The translations under genes were made by a program, and so were the position numbers. The notes beneath the pieces are model-generated. The model searched no databases, was not told where the DNA came from, and saw only the letters and a list, made by a program, of their open reading frames with translations. Shown piece by piece: positions 34,601 to 42,800 of a stretch of 64,000 nt of DNA; positions within the stretch are counted from its first letter, which is position 1; each line of letters starts with the position of its first letter. The stretch is from an uncultured Acetatifactor sp. (GTDB lineage: Bacteria; Bacillota; Clostridia; Lachnospirales; Lachnospiraceae), in the NCBI GenBank assembly GCA_910588225.1, contig CAJUQT010000003.1:62001-126000 (forward strand). The letters run 5' to 3'.

Positions 34601-34850
34601 GGGCAGACCGAACCTGCTGGATTTGATTACCAACGGTGAGATTGATTTGATTATCAATTCTCCCGTGGGGGATGACAGCGAATATGATGACAGTTATCTG
34701 CGGAAGGCGGCCATCAAGGCAAAGGTGCCCTATATGACTACTATAGCCGCGGCAAAGGCTACAGCGGAAGGCATTCTGCATGTGCAGAAGGTAGGCAACG
34801 GAGAGGTCCATTCCCTGCAGACTTTGCATAGTCAGATTCAGGAGAAGTAG
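31626..34850 (+). CDS. carB: Carbamoyl-phosphate synthase large subunit
   Basis: A 1074-residue enzyme that makes carbamoyl phosphate from bicarbonate, ammonia and two ATP for pyrimidine and arginine synthesis. The two homologous halves are clear: KVLIIGSGPIIIGQACEFDY at the start, and KVMILGGGPNRIGQGIEFDY near residue 555. Each half carries an ATP-grasp domain (RPAYTMGGAGGG; RPSYVLGGRGMEVVY). The C-terminal MGS-like allosteric domain includes FRILATGSTCALL and NLLDLITNGEIDLIINSPVG. AGGAGG precedes ATG 31626. Length matches the family. No carA lies beside it, so the small subunit must be encoded elsewhere. Confidence 0.96.
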   Translation: MPQRTDIKKVLIIGSGPIIIGQACEFDYSGTQACKALKKLGYEIVLVNSNPATIMTDPEMADVTYIEPLNKERLEQIIAKERPDALLPNLGGQSGLNLCAELASAGILEKYQVKVIGVQVDAIERGEDRIEFKKAMNELGIEMARSEVAYTVEEALQIADRLRFPVVLRPAYTMGGAGGGLVYNRDELRTVCARGLQASLVGQVLVEESILGWEELELEVVRDADGNMITVCFIENIDPMGVHTGDSFCAAPMLTISEELQKRLQEQAYRIVESVQVIGGTNVQFAHDPVSDRIAVIEINPRTSRSSALASKATGFPIALVSAMLASGLTLKDIPCGKYGTLDKYVPDGDYVVIKFARWAFEKFKGVEDRLGTQMRAVGEVMSIGKNYKEAFQKAIRSLEIGRYGLGQVPKLEEKSLEQLLRMLLIPSSERHFAMYEALKKGASVEELHEITHVKKWFIQQMKELAEEELELLACRGSLPPDERLIRAKKDGFSDKYLSILLEIPEQEIRERRIVLGAEESWEGVHVSGTPDSAYYYSTYNAPDKNPVRADKPKVMILGGGPNRIGQGIEFDYCCVHASLALRKLGFETIIVNCNPETVSTDYDTSDKLYFEPLTLEDVLSIYKKEKPVGVIAQFGGQTPLNLAAELEKNGVRILGTSPAVIDLAEDRDLFRAMMEKLEIPMPESGMATTVEEALEIAHRIGYPVMVRPSYVLGGRGMEVVYQDESLTDYMKAAVGVTPDRPILIDRFLNHATECEADAISDGTHAFVPAVMEHIELAGIHSGDSACMIPSRHISEENVETIKEYTRKIAEEMHVRGLMNMQYAIENGKVYVLEANPRASRTVPLVSKVCNIRMVPLATDIITSEITGRPSPVPELKEQKIPYYGVKEAVFPFNMFPEVDPILGPEMRSTGEVLGLSASAGEAFFKAQEATQTKLPLGGTVLISVNRRDKAEVAEVGEAFQRAGFRILATGSTCALLKEAGIPAQLVKKLHEGRPNLLDLITNGEIDLIINSPVGDDSEYDDSYLRKAAIKAKVPYMTTIAAAKATAEGILHVQKVGNGEVHSLQTLHSQIQEK

Positions 34851-34980
34851 CAGACAGACCGGCATGGGGGACGGAGAATTGACACTGTATGGGAATTTGG
34901 CATGAATCAGGAACAGAAATGTGTGTTCAGGAGAACAGTGTACAGACAGCGTAGGATGGAAGGATAACAGGAGGAAGAAT

Positions 34981-36399
34981 ATGAAGAAACAGGCATTTAA
35001 TCCCTATCTTCCCAGCTGGGAATACATACCGGACGGGGAGCCCTATGTGTTCGGAGACAGGGTATATGTGTACGGCTCTCATGACAGATTCGGTGGATAC
35101 GCCTATTGCCAGAACGATTATGTGTGCTGGTCTGCGCCCGTGGATGATCTGGGGAACTGGAGATATGAAGGCGTGATTTATCCCCGATCGGAGGATCCCA
35201 TGAACCGGGACGGAGACATGCTGCTGTTTGCCCCGGATGTGACAGAGGGGCCGGACGGCAGATATTATCTGTATTACGTGCTGGATATGGTAGGCGTGGT
35301 TTCCGTGGCAGTCTGTGATACTCCGGCGGGCAGATATCAGTTTTATGGATATGTGCACTATGAAGACGGCACAAGACTGGGGGAGGCTCGGGGAGACGAA
35401 CCGCAGTTTGACCCCGGTGTGCTGACGGAGGAGGGAAAAACCTATCTCTATACCGGATTCTGTATGCCGAACAGCGCAGAGCGGCACGGTTCCATGGTAA
35501 CGGTACTGGGAGAGGATATGCTGACCATTGTGAGAAAGCCGGAGTTTGTGGTGCCTTCCAAACCGTATGAGAAAGGTACCGGCTATGAGGGACATGCCTT
35601 TTTCGAGGCTTCCTCTATCCGGAAAGTGGGAGAGCGGTATTATTTTGTCTACTCTTCTGTGCTCAGCCACGAGCTCTGCTATGCCACGTCGGATTCTCCT
35701 TTTGGTCCTTTCCGGTACGGAGGAACCATTGTGAGCAACTGTGACATGTTTATCGACAGCTATAAACCCGGGGAGCAACCTATGTTTTACGGAGGCAACA
35801 ATCACGGAAGTATTGTTGAGATAAACGGAGTGTGGTATATTTTCTATCATAGACATACCAACGGAACGAATTACAGCCGTCAGGGCTGCATTGAGAGAAT
35901 CGAGATTCTGGAAGATGGGAGCATTCCGCAGGTGCAGATGACCTCCTGCGGCGCAAACGGCGGGCCGCTTAAGGGAGAAGGAGAATATCCGGCCTATATT
36001 GCATGTATCCTGTACTGCAACGATGCGGCCGCCACTGTGGGTGCGCCCGGAGACTGGATGGACTGCAGATTCCCGAAGATCACCCAGGACCAGCCGGACG
36101 GTGTGGAAGGCCAGGGCTATATTGCCAATATGCGTCCCGGGGCGGTGGCCGGGTTCAAATATTTTGACTGCCGGGGCGTGAAGAAGATTGCGGTACGCAC
36201 CAGAGGCGGTGCCCGGGGAAGCTTTCATGTGAAGACAAGCTGGGATGGGGAGCCGGTTGGTGCCATTGAACTGGGACGGAACAATGAGTGGAAAACCTAT
36301 GAGGCCGATATTGCAATTCCAGACGGAGTGCAGGAGCTGTATTTTGAGTTCGCCGGGACCGGGAAGCTGTCCTTCGCATCGTTTGAACTGCGGAAGTAA
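34981..36399 (+). CDS. Glycoside hydrolase family 43 protein with C-terminal CBM6-like domain
   Basis: A 472-residue enzyme. The five-bladed propeller of GH43 shows the catalytic base Asp in SWEYIPDGEPYVF, the pKa-modulating Asp in LLFAPDVTEGPDGRYYLYY, and the acid Glu in GHAFFEASSIRKV. Residues 335-472 form a carbohydrate-binding module of the CBM6 type (VAGFKYFDCRGVKKIAVRTR through TGKLSFASFEL). There is no signal peptide, so it acts in the cytoplasm on imported oligosaccharides, probably arabinose- or xylose-containing. AGGAGGAAGAAT precedes ATG. It follows carB by 130 bases and probably has its own promoter. Confidence 0.9.
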   Translation: MKKQAFNPYLPSWEYIPDGEPYVFGDRVYVYGSHDRFGGYAYCQNDYVCWSAPVDDLGNWRYEGVIYPRSEDPMNRDGDMLLFAPDVTEGPDGRYYLYYVLDMVGVVSVAVCDTPAGRYQFYGYVHYEDGTRLGEARGDEPQFDPGVLTEEGKTYLYTGFCMPNSAERHGSMVTVLGEDMLTIVRKPEFVVPSKPYEKGTGYEGHAFFEASSIRKVGERYYFVYSSVLSHELCYATSDSPFGPFRYGGTIVSNCDMFIDSYKPGEQPMFYGGNNHGSIVEINGVWYIFYHRHTNGTNYSRQGCIERIEILEDGSIPQVQMTSCGANGGPLKGEGEYPAYIACILYCNDAAATVGAPGDWMDCRFPKITQDQPDGVEGQGYIANMRPGAVAGFKYFDCRGVKKIAVRTRGGARGSFHVKTSWDGEPVGAIELGRNNEWKTYEADIAIPDGVQELYFEFAGTGKLSFASFELRK

Positions 36400-36500
36400 G
36401 ATGTGCTGATTTTCCTTTAATGCCTTGTAACAGTTCAGACAGGGTACTTGAATTGTTATATTGCCTTACTTTTCTTGTAATGAGGGTACTGAATAAATGC

Positions 36501-36529
36501 TTTACACTCTGAACAGAGATTGTTATAAT
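36501..36529 (+). promoter_or_regulatory. Promoter of the small protein gene
   Basis: TTTACA (36501-36506), 17 bases, TATAAT (36524-36529), 71 bases before the downstream start. GTAACAGTTC, seen twice at 17.6 kb, recurs at 36427 upstream of this promoter. Confidence 0.6.
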
Positions 36530-36600
36530 GAAGCCAGATACATATAAATCTGAGAGGGGTCGCAGGATACCTTTTTATGATCAGAAAGCAGGTGGATTAT

Positions 36601-36792
36601 ATGCCGAGTGGTGTAGAAGTAGCAAAAGTGGCTATTGATGACTTCAAAAAAATTCAAAAGTATATGTTTTTAGCCAAAGAAGAAGGCGCCACAAAAACAT
36701 ATGCCGAGCTAAAAGAAGAATATCTTTCTTTAAAAGCAATTCTTCAGGTTTGCGGCGTGAATTTGACAGATATTGACAGGATAAAAGAATAA
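36601..36792 (+). CDS. Conserved small hypothetical protein
   Basis: A 63-residue soluble, helical, Lys/Glu-rich protein (MPSGVEVAKVAIDDFKKIQK, then KEEYLSLKAILQVCG). I recall similar short proteins in Lachnospiraceae but no function. ATG at 36601 has GCAGGTGG a few bases upstream; an ATG 24 bases earlier is weaker. It has its own promoter and a strong terminator, so it is a single-gene unit. Confidence 0.68.
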   Translation: MPSGVEVAKVAIDDFKKIQKYMFLAKEEGATKTYAELKEEYLSLKAILQVCGVNLTDIDRIKE

Positions 36793-36827
36793 GATGTAAT
36801 TACAAATGAATATCAGACGCGGAACAG

Positions 36828-36898
36828 GGTGTAAAGTCTTTGCTGAATGCTTGAACTGAAAAGCTTGGGATTCGGATGCAAAGACTTTGCACCTTTTT
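36828..36898 (+). terminator. Terminator of the small protein gene
   Basis: GGTGTAAAGTCTTTGC pairs with GCAAAGACTTTGCACC (16 bp, one G-U) around a loop of 34 bases that can form a small inner stem, followed by TTTTT. Confidence 0.68.
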
Positions 36899-36984
36899 GA
36901 TATTGCCATTTTCCCTTCGTAAGGAATTGTCAGAAAATTAATTTTGCCAATTTCTTACTCTCGAGAAAAACAGGAGGATTACAC

Positions 36985-37707
36985 ATGAAAATACCCAAAA
37001 TGATATTGTTTGATTATGGCCAGACCCTTGTGGCAGAGCAGAAGTTTGACGGTGTAAAAGGAACGGAAGCTGTGTTGCAATATGCGGTGAAAAACAAATA
37101 TCATTTGTCGGCGGAGCAGATTCAGGCCAGAGCAAATGAAATCAATCGGGAATTCGGAAGATTTGACCCTGAGAAAAGACATTTATTTCAGATAGAAATA
37201 CCCAATACAATGTTCATGCCATATCTGTACGAATCGCTGGGAATCGAGATTGCGTTGAGCAATTCCGAAATTGACAGAGTATTCTGGGATGCCGCCGCAC
37301 CCGGCGTTCCAACGGAAGGCGTTCAAAGTTTTCTGAGATACCTGCAGGAGAAAAATATCCGCACCGGTGTCATCAGCAATATTTCCTATGCCCCCTCTGT
37401 GGTGGCCCGGCGTATCAACAGACTGTTGCCGGATAATGCGTTTGAGTTTATTATCACTTCAAGTAATTACATATTTCGGAAACCCAATAAGAGACTGTTT
37501 GAACTGGCTTTGGAAAAGGCTGATCTGAAGCCGGATGAGGTATGGTATGTGGGAGACCAGTATGAATGTGACATAAAGGGTGCTTTGGGCGCCGGGCTGA
37601 TGCCGGTATGGTACACAGGGGCAATTGATTTGCCTTATGTGGAGGATAAAAATATTTTGACAATAGCAGGCTGGGAGGAATTGAAGTTCAGATTGGGAAA
37701 ATTGTAG
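36985..37707 (+). CDS. HAD family hydrolase
   Basis: A 240-residue HAD phosphatase-like enzyme. Motif I is MILFDYGQTL (nucleophile Asp, with Gly at the second acidic position as in some HAD_2 members), motif II is TGVISNIS, motif III has RKPNKRLFELAL (Lys), and motif IV is VWYVGDQYECDIKGALGAG. An alpha-helical cap spans residues 20-110. AGGAGG precedes the ATG. It lies in a visibly more AT-rich stretch. The substrate is unknown; the Gly substitution for the general-acid Asp could mean altered chemistry. Confidence 0.83.
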   Translation: MKIPKMILFDYGQTLVAEQKFDGVKGTEAVLQYAVKNKYHLSAEQIQARANEINREFGRFDPEKRHLFQIEIPNTMFMPYLYESLGIEIALSNSEIDRVFWDAAAPGVPTEGVQSFLRYLQEKNIRTGVISNISYAPSVVARRINRLLPDNAFEFIITSSNYIFRKPNKRLFELALEKADLKPDEVWYVGDQYECDIKGALGAGLMPVWYTGAIDLPYVEDKNILTIAGWEELKFRLGKL

Positions 37708-37754
37708 ATCAAAAGTAATTACAGGGTAGTTTTGAATATACTGAGGAGGGAGAT

Positions 37755-38789
37755 ATGGACATGAATGAAAAAACATCAAAATTTTCTGTTAATCTGTTTT
37801 GCAGCCTGATGCTGCTGAATATTATTCCATTTTTGTATACGCTTATGCGGACAAATCTGATCGTTAACAGTCCGGTGACAGATGGTTTGGGAATTGCGGG
37901 ACATATTGAATGGTTCGATTTAATCAATGAGACGATACAGGCATTTTTAATTGTACCTCTGTACGCGTTACTTAATAAATGCAGGGAAGATATGGGGAAA
38001 TTTAAAGAGAGAATCTTTCAGTCATTTCTGGTTGTCAATGTCATCTATATCGCATTTTCCGTCATTATTCTGATATATTGCCATGATATTGTATCAACAA
38101 TGGTTTCCGAGCGGATTCATGAGGTTACAGGGTATCTCGAGCTGGAAACAATCGGATTTATGATTGCAAATGTTGTCAGTTTTGTAAATGTGCTGTTTGT
38201 GGTACTGGAAAAGCCGTTATACATATATACAATGACCATATTGAGAACAGTATTTACAATAATCGGTGATACGATTCTGATCCCGAAATTTGGGGTGAAT
38301 GGTGTGGCATATTCTAATATTGCGGTGAATCTGGTATGCGTTATATTATGTCTGATTGGTGTATACAAGGAAAAACTGATTGTCATTTCATTTAAACCGG
38401 AGGGAGTGTTTGTGAGGGATTATCTGCGTATCGGTTCATTCAGTGGATTGCAGATATTTCTGGACAATTTTATCTATTTTGCCATAGTTTGTAAAATGGT
38501 GAATGCCGTGGCAGAACAGGGTAATTACTGGACGGCAAATAACATCATTTGGGGCTTGATGCTTATACCTATCACTGCACTGGCAGAAATCATTAAAAAA
38601 GATTGCAGGAGTAAATTGACGACAGCTAAAATGAGGCACTATCATATTGTCATTATAGGAACATTTCTGCTATGGTTGTGCTTTATCCCAATGCTAAATC
38701 CGTTTTTAAAGAATGTAATGGGAATTGAAAACTATGAATCTATTAAACATATATTAGTCACTTTAATTCCATTTTATTTACGGTCATAG
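37755..38789 (+). pseudogene. MATE-like transporter, C-terminally truncated
   Basis: 344 codons of a polytopic protein with MATE-like organisation (IIPFLYTLMRTNLIVNSPVT; FGVNGVAYSNIAVNLVCVIL; a second-half repeat RIGSFSGLQIFLDNFIYFA). The family is normally about 440-460 residues; here the frame ends at YLRS within what should be the tenth helix, next to unrelated remnants. A second ATG at 37761 is better spaced from GAGGAGG. It is AT-rich compared with the intact MATE gene at 7.8 kb. A truncated pump is unlikely to function. Confidence 0.6.
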
Positions 38790-38913
38790 AATGCAATGCC
38801 CGGGGGATGGAAATCTATTATGCGGATGAGAAACATAAGAAGCAAAATTTTGTCTCGGCGGTAAATTCGTTTCATCTGGACGGCATGAAGGCCAGAATTT
38901 GCGAATTCCTATA
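38790..38913 (+). pseudogene. Unidentified coding stub
   Basis: An open stretch ending in the TAA at 38911-38913 and reading FTVIECNARGMEIYYADEKH, then NSFHLDGMKARICEFL. It lacks a start and lies directly after the truncated MATE gene. The composition is protein-like, but I do not recognise it. Confidence 0.25.
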
Positions 38914-38921
38914 ACAATAAT

Positions 38922-39266
38922 ATTTGTTTTGGAAAATGCAGGAATTGTGGTAAATACTTTGTGTTGAGCGGAAGACGTGATGCGGCATATTGTTCATATC
39001 CGGCTCCAGGGTATGAAAAAAAGACCTGCAGAGAAATTGGTGCCCAGGTCACCAGGGCGAATAAGGAGAAGAATGATATAATAACTGGAGAATACAGGAG
39101 AATATATATGCGACTTAAAATGCAGGTGAGGAGACATCCTAAAGACAGTGTACTGCAAAGAAAAGTGAAATCTCTTGTATCGGAAGGAAAAGAATGGAGA
39201 AAAAAGCTGGCAAATGGCTTGGCAACAAGTGACGAGTTTATGCAATGGCTCGGGTTATATAAATAA
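38922..39266 (+). pseudogene. DUF6076 family protein, C-terminal remnant
   Basis: The reading CFGKCRNCGKYFVLSGRRDA, then YCSYPAPG and KTCREIGAQVTRANKEKNDI, matches the zinc-binding C-terminal half of DUF6076 proteins (CxxCGxYF... YC... C). The end, SDEFMQWLGLYK, is also family-like. The N-terminal half and start are gone. The family is often found near mobile or integrated elements. Confidence 0.55.
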
Positions 39267-39311
39267 GGCATGCTGGAAAGCGGAGAAAATGGAAGATAGA
39301 GGTAACAGAAT

Positions 39312-40022
39312 ATGAGTGAGTTATATAATGTTTATTGCGATGAAAGCTGTCATCTTGAGCATGATGGTATCAATGATATGGTACTCGGAGCAGTATGGTG
39401 TAATCAGAGAAAAATCAAGAAAATAAATCAGGAAATATGTACTATTAAGGGAAATCATGGTGTTTCTCCGAAGGCAGAACTGAAATGGACGAAAGTGTCA
39501 CCCGTCAAAAGAGAACTGTATATGGATATGATAAAATATTTCTTTGATAATACAAACCTTCATTTCAGATGTCTGGTTATACCGGATAAAAATGCTCTGA
39601 ACCACAACAGATTTCAGCAGACACATGATGATTGGTATTATAAAATGTACTTTGACATGCTGAAAGGTATTTTTTCACCAGAAGATATATATGAAATTTA
39701 TATTGACATCAAAGACACGCATTCTAATCAGAAAGTAAAGAAGCTGGAGGAAATAAGCAGGAACAGCATATATGATTTTAATGGTGAATGTATCAGAAGG
39801 ATTCAGCCTATCAGATCTGATGAGGTTCAGATAATGCAGTTAGTGGATATTCTAATTGGTGCGGTGATGTACCAGAATAGAGTTTTTCCGGAAGAGCATC
39901 AACAAAGTGAAACAAAGCTTGCACTGATTGAACTGCTCAGGGAAAAAAGTGGTTATCAACTAACAAAGTCGACATTATTGAAAGAGGAAAAATTTAACAT
40001 TTTTGTATGGCAGGCGAGGTAG
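39312..40022 (+). CDS. DUF3800 domain protein
   Basis: A 236-residue protein with the DUF3800 RNase H-like pattern: YNVYCDESCHLEHDG (Asp-Glu near residue 10), a mid-protein EIYIDIKDTH (Asp), and EVQIMQLVDILIGAV (Gln and Asp) near residue 180. These acidic residues resemble the metal site of RNase H-fold nucleases. DUF3800 proteins occur with defence genes and mobile elements. The next gene starts 5 bases after its stop, so the pair is an operon. The region is more AT-rich than the flanking chromosome. Nuclease activity is inferred. Confidence 0.82.
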   Translation: MSELYNVYCDESCHLEHDGINDMVLGAVWCNQRKIKKINQEICTIKGNHGVSPKAELKWTKVSPVKRELYMDMIKYFFDNTNLHFRCLVIPDKNALNHNRFQQTHDDWYYKMYFDMLKGIFSPEDIYEIYIDIKDTHSNQKVKKLEEISRNSIYDFNGECIRRIQPIRSDEVQIMQLVDILIGAVMYQNRVFPEEHQQSETKLALIELLREKSGYQLTKSTLLKEEKFNIFVWQAR

Positions 40023-40027
40023 GGCAA

Positions 40028-40552
40028 ATGGATAAAATCGTGCTGTCTCCGCTTATGCTGTATGAGGATACGGAAGGCGGATGGATACAGTATCAGGAAA
40101 AACTATATATGGTGTTTTGCATAGATATGAAGGAAGCTGGATTAAAATTTCAGGGAAAAAGTGTCAGAATCCGATATCATCCTATCGAATTTGGGAAAGA
40201 GGAAGCCTTTTTTCATATTACCTGTCAGGATTATGACAACGTTGGGGAGAGAGTACCAGATTTTAGAAGATGCGAACGTATTGGATGGATCAGGCAGTTT
40301 GTTGAAGCAGCTGATACAGGAGTAGCAATAGAATATGAGGGGCAGGTACATAGTCTGAAAATTTGGACAGAACAGGTTAAGAATGATTTACGCCATCATA
40401 TCTTATGCGAGGAGTTATGCTTTATGGTTGTGGTTGCAGAAAGGGACAGATATTGCCTTTTGATTACAGCATTTTATTTTGAACACGAGCATTCGCTAAA
40501 AAAGAAATTAAAGAAATATGAGGAATTCATAAAAGCAAAAAACGCTTCATAA
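40028..40552 (+). CDS. Unknown protein paired with DUF3800
   Basis: A 174-residue soluble protein that I do not recognise. It is mixed alpha/beta by eye, with LYMVFCIDMKEAG, SVRIRYHPIEFGKE and a basic C-terminal helix (EHSLKKKLKKYEEFIKAKN). ATG at 40028 is preceded by GAGGTAGGG, which overlaps the end of the DUF3800 gene. The 5-base gap implies co-translation with the DUF3800 protein. It could be a partner, inhibitor or sensor subunit. The gene ends inside a hairpin. Confidence 0.7.
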   Translation: MDKIVLSPLMLYEDTEGGWIQYQEKLYMVFCIDMKEAGLKFQGKSVRIRYHPIEFGKEEAFFHITCQDYDNVGERVPDFRRCERIGWIRQFVEAADTGVAIEYEGQVHSLKIWTEQVKNDLRHHILCEELCFMVVVAERDRYCLLITAFYFEHEHSLKKKLKKYEEFIKAKNAS

Positions 40553-40569
40553 TAAAAATGAAACGTTTT
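40539..40569. terminator. Hairpin at the end of the DUF3800 operon
   Basis: AAAACGCTTCAT (40539-40550) pairs with ATGAAACGTTTT (40558-40569) around a 7-base loop, with one mismatch. The stop codon lies at the loop boundary. There is no U-run, so termination efficiency is uncertain. The right arm (TGAAACGTTTTCA) also looks like a LacI-family half-operator but lacks the length of a canonical cre site. Confidence 0.4.
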
Positions 40570-40759
40570 CAGAAACTCCTTCCACAACTGGTGGATGAGA
40601 TACTTATATTATATGTAAGTTCAGTTAAAACGTCAATAAATTTTGAAAAAATAAAATAAAATTTTTACATGGTTTTTTACATGTTCTAAATTCCATTTAT
40701 TATAAATACCTGGAGAAATTTGGAAAACAGACTGAAGTGGAGAAAGAAGGGAAAAGTAT

Positions 40760-42778
40760 ATGAATTTTTTCACAGAGAAAGACGGCGCACTGCTGTTTCG
40801 ACGCAGGAGGGAGCTGCTGGAAATTCGGCCCTGGGGCCGGGGTCTTCGCATTCGCGCCACAGAGAACAGGCAGTTTACGGACAGAGACTGGGCGCTCTCT
40901 ATTCCTGCCCCCGGGGCGGGAAGCATTGAAATCGGAGAGGAACAGGCAGTCGTAACCAACGGAAAAATAAAGGCGGTGATCACTGCGTATGGGAAACTGA
41001 CCTTTTATAATCAGGAGGGCAGGGAAATCCTGAAAGAGTATTATCGCTCCTGGGACTATGGGACGAAGGACTGGAAGGAGCTGGACCAGATTACCATGGC
41101 CCGCACCGTGGCCAGGCAGTTTAAAAATGTGGGCGGTGACAATTATGAGATTCATCTGCGGTTTGAGACAGATGACAGAGAGAGAATCTATGGGATGGGC
41201 CAGTATCAGCAGCCCTACTTGAATCTGAAAGGCTGTACGCTGGACATGGAGCAGAAAAATACACAGATTTCGGTTCCTTTCATGGTATCGGACAGGGGAT
41301 ACGGACTGCTGTGGAACAACCCGGCAGTGGGCCAGGCGGTGTTCGGCAAGAACAGGACCGAATTCTCCGTCCGGTCTTCCAGACAGCTGGATTATTGGAT
41401 TGTGGCAGGGGATACACCGGCGGAGATTGTGGAACGATATGCAGATGTGACGGGAAAGGTACCGATGATGCCCGATTTCGGCCTGGGCTTCTGGCAGTGC
41501 AAGCTTCGCTATCAGACCCAGGAAGAACTTCTGAATGTGGCAAGAGAATACCACAGAAGAGGGATTCCCTTAAGTGTGATTGTACTGGATTTCTTCCACT
41601 GGCCCTGCCAGGGAGACTGGACTTTTGACGAAGCCTATTTTCCGGACCCGGAGGGGATGATCAGAGAGCTTGGTGAAATGGGGATTCGTCTGATGGTTTC
41701 TATCTGGCCTACGGTTGACCGTAAGTCCGTGAACTATCAGGAGATGAAGGAGCGTGATCTGCTGGTGAGGACGGACAGAGGTATTTCCGCGGCCATGGAG
41801 TGCTTCGGCATGGAGGAGTTCATTGACCCCACCAATCCGGAGGCAAGACGTTTTGTCTGGGACATTGTGAAGAAGAATTATTTTGACAAAGGGGTGACTT
41901 TGTTCTGGCTGGACGAAGCGGAGCCGGAGTATACTGCGGCAGATTTTGACCTGTACCGCTATTATGACGGTTCGGCGCTGGAATGTGCCAACGAGTATCC
42001 GGTGGGCTATGCCCGTGCCTTTTATGATGGAATGCGGGAAGCGGGAGTGGAGAATCCGGTGAATCTGATTCGCTGTGCCTGGGCAGGATCACAGAGGTAC
42101 GGCGCGCTGGTATGGTCCGGGGATGTGCCCTCTACCTTTACCTATTTGCGGAATCAGTTTACGGCGGGACTTCATATGGGAATGGCGGGCATTCCCTGGT
42201 GGACGGCGGATATCGGCGGTTTCCACGGGGGCAATGTGAAGGATCCGGCTTTCCATGAATTGTTGATGCGCTGGTTCCAGTACGGCGCTTTCTGTCCGGT
42301 GATGCGTCTTCACGGAGACCGGGATCCCCATAAGCCGCCTATGAATCCGGAGGCCTCTTACGGAGGAGGTATCTGTTCTTCCGGAGCGGATAATGAGGTC
42401 TGGAGCTATACCCCGGAGCTGGAAGAGATGATGATTTACTATATCCGTCTGCGGGAGTCCATGAAGGACTATATTCGGGCGGCCATGGCGGAGGCCCATG
42501 AAAAGGGGACACCTGTCATAAAGCCTCTGTTCTATGATTTCCCGGAGGACCAGGCTGCCTGGGAGGCGGCAGATGTCTATCTGTTTGGACATGATCTGCT
42601 GGCTGCGCCCGTGCTGGAGGCCGGCGTGCGGGAGAGAAAGGTTTATCTGCCTGCCGGTGCGATGTGGACGGAGCGGGAGACCGGGGCTGTGTATCAGGGA
42701 GGACAGGAAGTACGGGTGGAGGCGCCGGTGAACCGGATTCCGCTCTTCGTGAAAAATGGAGGCTCACTTACAATATGA
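40760..42778 (+). CDS. GH31 glycosidase (alpha-xylosidase/alpha-glucosidase type)
   Basis: A 672-residue enzyme. The N-terminal beta-sandwich (residues 1-215) leads into the barrel at FGLGFWQCKLRYQTQEELLN. The catalytic nucleophile Asp is in LFWLDEAEPEY, and the acid/base Asp is in LVWSGDVPSTF. MAGIPWWTADIGGF and FGHDLLAAPVLEAG are family landmarks. The FWxDEAEPE form is common in alpha-xylosidases, so xyloglucan- or isoprimeverose-type substrates are plausible. There is no signal peptide. It is the first gene of a three-enzyme run, 22 bases before the second GH31 gene. Confidence 0.92.
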   Translation: MNFFTEKDGALLFRRRRELLEIRPWGRGLRIRATENRQFTDRDWALSIPAPGAGSIEIGEEQAVVTNGKIKAVITAYGKLTFYNQEGREILKEYYRSWDYGTKDWKELDQITMARTVARQFKNVGGDNYEIHLRFETDDRERIYGMGQYQQPYLNLKGCTLDMEQKNTQISVPFMVSDRGYGLLWNNPAVGQAVFGKNRTEFSVRSSRQLDYWIVAGDTPAEIVERYADVTGKVPMMPDFGLGFWQCKLRYQTQEELLNVAREYHRRGIPLSVIVLDFFHWPCQGDWTFDEAYFPDPEGMIRELGEMGIRLMVSIWPTVDRKSVNYQEMKERDLLVRTDRGISAAMECFGMEEFIDPTNPEARRFVWDIVKKNYFDKGVTLFWLDEAEPEYTAADFDLYRYYDGSALECANEYPVGYARAFYDGMREAGVENPVNLIRCAWAGSQRYGALVWSGDVPSTFTYLRNQFTAGLHMGMAGIPWWTADIGGFHGGNVKDPAFHELLMRWFQYGAFCPVMRLHGDRDPHKPPMNPEASYGGGICSSGADNEVWSYTPELEEMMIYYIRLRESMKDYIRAAMAEAHEKGTPVIKPLFYDFPEDQAAWEAADVYLFGHDLLAAPVLEAGVRERKVYLPAGAMWTERETGAVYQGGQEVRVEAPVNRIPLFVKNGGSLTI

Positions 42779-42800
42779 GGAATAGAACAGGAGGAAACAG

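Noticed and set aside
34927..36228. 433-codon minus-strand open frame
   Set aside because: It is antisense to the GH43 gene; no family features were seen.
40557..40570. Possible catabolite-response (cre) site TGAAACGTTTTCA
   Set aside because: It is one base short of the usual 14-bp pattern and forms the right arm of a hairpin with the end of the upstream gene, so a terminator-like role is at least as likely.
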